Shown one piece after another: positions 61,803-64,000 of a stretch of 64,000 bases of DNA. Origin of the DNA: Zavarzinia compransoris (lineage in GTDB: Bacteria > Pseudomonadota > Alphaproteobacteria > Zavarziniales > Zavarziniaceae); NCBI RefSeq assembly GCF_003173055.1, contig NZ_QGLF01000004.1:1-64000 (forward strand), read 5' to 3'. Position numbers and translations under genes: made by a program. The notes beneath the pieces are model-generated. The model saw nothing but the letters and a program-made list of their open reading frames with translations, did not search any database and was not told the DNA's origin. Within the stretch, counting starts at the first letter, position 1, and every line of letters starts with the position of its first letter.

Positions 61803-62527
61803 ACGAAGGGGGGCGCGGCGGGGCGCGCCACCTGCCGCGTCTCGGCGGTGCCGATGATGACCAGGGTGCGCATGTCGGCCATCTGGCCCCGCGCCTCGGC
61901 CAGGGGCACCACCGCCACCGCTTCGTCCGGCCGGGTGACGGCGCGGGCGAAGACCACCGGCGCGTCGCCCGGCAGCAGGGGGCGCAGCAGGTCGAAGGCG
62001 GCATCCAGCTGCCACGGCCGGGCCCGGGAAATCGGGTTGTAGAGGGCGACGACGAAGCCCGCCTCGGCCGCCGCCGCCAGCCGCGCCGCGATCACGTCCC
62101 AGGGCTTCAGGTTGTCGGAGAGCGAGATGGCGCAGAAATCATGCCCCAGCGGCGCCCCGACACGGGCGGCGGCGGCGAACATGGCCGAGATGCCGGGCAG
62201 CACGCGAATGTCGAGGCCGGCGAAACCGGGCTCCCCTTCCACCACCTCGAAGGCGGCAGCGGCCATGCCGAAGACCCCGGCATCGCCGCCCGACACCAGC
62301 GCGACCCGCTTTCCTGCCGCCGCCAGCGCCAGGCCCTGGCGGGCGCGGGCCAGTTCGTCGCCATTGTCGCTGCCGTGGCGCGTCAGGCCGGGCCGGGCCG
62401 GCACCCGCTCGACATAGGGGAAATAGCCGAGCACGTCGTCGACCGCCGCCAGTGCTGCGGAAACTTCCGGCGTTACCAGTTCCGGGGCCCCGGGGCCGAG
62501 GCCGATGATGAAGAGCGCGCCGGTCAT
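61778..62527 (-). CDS. cobJ: Precorrin-3B C17-methyltransferase
   Basis: 249-residue ring-contracting methylase: LFIIGLGPGAPELVTPE, VSGGDAGVFGMAAAAFE, HDFCAISLSDNLKPW and VALYNPISRARPWQLD. Overlaps cobI by four bases. Confidence 0.95.
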   Translation of the reverse strand: MTGALFIIGLGPGAPELVTPEVSAALAAVDDVLGYFPYVERVPARPGLTRHGSDNGDELARARQGLALAAAGKRVALVSGGDAGVFGMAAAAFEVVEGEPGFAGLDIRVLPGISAMFAAAARVGAPLGHDFCAISLSDNLKPWDVIAARLAAAAEAGFVVALYNPISRARPWQLDAAFDLLRPLLPGDAPVVFARAVTRPDEAVAVVPLAEARGQMADMRTLVIIGTAETRQVARPAAPPFVYTPRRMA

Positions 62528-63249
62528 CGCGGGCGCTGCCGGCCGGGCACGAGGATCAGGGCGAAATAGGGGGCGTCGTCGCCCTCGACGGCGGCCAGCG
62601 GGCGGATCGCCTCGTCCGCCATGGTGCCCCGCTCGACATAGATGGCGCGGGTCAGCAGGCCGGCGTCTTGCAGCGCCGCCCGGATCTTCGGCAGGTTGCG
62701 GCCGACCTTCATGATCACCGCGGCATCGGCGCCGGCAAGGCGGGCGGCCATGGCCTCCGCCCCCAGGGTGCCGGGCAGCACGGTCAGCACGTCGTCGCCA
62801 TGGGTGATCGGGCTGCCGGCGCGGGTCCAGCAGCCGCCCATGCCGGTAATCCCGGGGATCACCTCGGTCGGGAAGCGGTCGCGCAGCCGGTCGTAGAGAT
62901 ACATGAAGGAGCCGTAGAAGAACGGGTCGCCCTCGCAGATCACGGCGACGTCGCGGCCCTGGTCCAGTTCCGCCCCGACCTGCTCGGCGGCGGCATCGTA
63001 GAAACGGCCGATCTCGATCAGGTAGCGGGGATCGCCCACAGGCACTTCGATGGTGAAGGGATATTCGAGGCGGAGATGGGCCGCCGCCGGGTTCAGGTGC
63101 GGGGCGGCGATGGTACGGGCATGGCCCGGCCGCCCGGCCTTGCAGAAATAGGCGACGACCGGCACGGCGCCGACGATGCGCGCCGCCTTCAGGGTGAGCA
63201 GTTCGGGATCGCCGGGGCCGATGCCGACGCCGTAAAGGGTGGCCATCAT
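62524..63249 (-). CDS. cobI: Precorrin-2 C20-methyltransferase
   Basis: 241-residue methylase: LYGVGIGPGDPELLTLKAA, CEGDPFFYGSFMYLYDRL, GITGMGGCWTRAGSPI and VIMKVGRNLPKIRAAL. Adjacent ATG codons at 63249 and 63246 both overlap the cobH stop; 63249 gives the usual ATGA overlap. Confidence 0.94.
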   Translation of the reverse strand: MMATLYGVGIGPGDPELLTLKAARIVGAVPVVAYFCKAGRPGHARTIAAPHLNPAAAHLRLEYPFTIEVPVGDPRYLIEIGRFYDAAAEQVGAELDQGRDVAVICEGDPFFYGSFMYLYDRLRDRFPTEVIPGITGMGGCWTRAGSPITHGDDVLTVLPGTLGAEAMAARLAGADAAVIMKVGRNLPKIRAALQDAGLLTRAIYVERGTMADEAIRPLAAVEGDDAPYFALILVPGRQRPR

Positions 63250-63878
63250 TCGACCTCGCTGGCGAGCGCGTTGACGGCGGCGGCGGCCATGGCGCTGCCG
63301 CCCAGGCGCCCGCGCACGATGGCGAAGGGCAGGCGCCCATCGGCGGCCAACGCTGCTTTCGATTCGGCGGCACCGACGAAGCCGACCGGCATGCCGATCA
63401 CGGCGGCGGGCGGCGGCGCCCCGGCCGCCACCAGTTCCAGCAGGCGGAACAGGGCGGTCGGGGCATTGCCGATGGCGACCACCGCGCCGCCCAGCCGGTC
63501 GCCCCAGAAATCCAGCGCGGCGGCGGAACGGGTATTGCCGATCGCCCGCGCCCGCTCGGCCACGCGCGCATCGTCCAGAAGACAGACGACCTCGTTGCCG
63601 GCGGGCAGGCGGGCGCGGGTGATGCCCATGGCGACCATCCGGGCATCGCACAGCACGGGGGCGCCCGTCAGCAGGGCTTTGCGCGCCGTGGCGCCGAACC
63701 CGGGGGAAAGTTCCACCTGATCGGCGATCCCGACCATGCCGGCGGCATGGATCATGCGCACCACCAGCTTTTCCTCGATGCCCTGAAAGCGGGAAAGATC
63801 GGCCTCGGCCCGGATGATGGCGAAGGAGCGGGCATAGATCGCCGCGCCGTCGCGGATATAGTCATAGGTCGTCGTCAT
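63246..63878 (-). CDS. cobH: Precorrin-8X methylmutase
   Basis: 210-residue enzyme that moves the C11 methyl to C12. Family features are YDYIRDGAAIYARSF, the catalytic-histidine block VVRMIHAAGMVG, DARMVAMGI, NAPTALFRLLEL and GMPVGFVGAAESK. It overlaps cobG and cobI by four bases each. Confidence 0.95.
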   Translation of the reverse strand: MTTTYDYIRDGAAIYARSFAIIRAEADLSRFQGIEEKLVVRMIHAAGMVGIADQVELSPGFGATARKALLTGAPVLCDARMVAMGITRARLPAGNEVVCLLDDARVAERARAIGNTRSAAALDFWGDRLGGAVVAIGNAPTALFRLLELVAAGAPPPAAVIGMPVGFVGAAESKAALAADGRLPFAIVRGRLGGSAMAAAAVNALASEVE

Positions 63879-64000
63879 GCCCGGCGGCTTTCCAGCAGGG
63901 TGGTGATCAGGTCGGCGGCCTCGTCGATATCGAGGCCGGTGGCGATCGGCGGCGCCCCGGCGCGGCCGCCGAGCACGAGGTCGTAATGCCCCGCATTGCC
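63875..64000 (-). CDS. cobG: Precorrin-3B synthase, C-terminal end (runs off the right edge)
   Basis: The last 41 codons of a minus-strand gene that overlaps cobH by four bases. The visible end, HYDLVLGGRAGAPPIA and GLDIDEAADLITTLL, matches the C-terminus of CobG-type nitrite/sulfite-reductase-like proteins, and the position before cobH is the usual one. The call rests on this short end and the gene order. Confidence 0.75.
   Translation of the reverse strand, partial: GNAGHYDLVLGGRAGAPPIATGLDIDEAADLITTLLESRRA

Overview
The window is high-GC chromosomal DNA from an alphaproteobacterium. Evidence is the order tsaE-amgK-murU-addB-addA-trxA, a mostly aerobic-type cobalamin cluster (cobG, H, I, J, K, L, M), many ATGA or TTGA stop-start overlaps, and shadow ORFs on the opposite strand of nearly every gene. 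A free-living Rhodospirillales-like organism fits, but no genus can be named from the sequence. I see no insertion sequence, prophage or CRISPR array.

Layout. (1) 1-12.4 kb is an extracellular polysaccharide region: the start of a coiled-coil gene running off the left edge, a KpsE/KpsM/KpsT-type ABC exporter, a 557-residue protein with two similar C-terminal modules, a 928-residue multi-domain glycosyltransferase on the other strand, and a GDP-mannose supply pair (manC plus an AGE-family isomerase). (2) 12.6-26.8 kb is mixed: glutathione peroxidase, alpha/beta hydrolase, DUF445 and DUF3089 proteins, a large unknown periplasmic protein, a trypsin-like protease, msrA, a SapC-family gene with a TraB/GumN gene, a WcbI-GSCFA pair, ynfA and a ferredoxin-NADP reductase. 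(3) 26.9-35.9 kb is a tightly coupled co-directional run for tRNA modification, cell-wall sugar recycling, double-strand break repair and thioredoxin. (4) 36.0-40.4 kb has tRNA-Gly, a HigBA module, membrane and exported proteins, methylmalonyl-CoA epimerase and a second glutathione peroxidase. (5) 40.5-47.5 kb is an Mrp-type cation/proton antiporter operon in the order E-F-G-B-C-D plus two more proton-channel subunits. (6) 47.8-51 kb has a double cold-shock-domain gene and a TPP-riboswitch-controlled thiamine-precursor ABC transporter. (7) 51.1-52.0 kb has tRNA-Pro and a second HigBA module. (8) 52.2-56.3 kb is a coupled catabolic operon: class III aminotransferase, beta-keto acid cleavage enzyme, GNAT, M20 deacylase. 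(9) 56.3-64 kb is a cobalamin cluster on both strands, ending inside cobG.

Most notable: both HigBA modules lie next to tRNA genes, follow a shared 51-base block set immediately after the tRNA, and have promoters placed so that the toxin mRNA should be nearly leaderless. The four-gene aminotransferase/BKACE/GNAT/M20 operon looks like a complete but unassigned route for an N-acylated amino acid. The two large polysaccharide-locus proteins appear to share a beta-rich module I cannot assign to a named family.
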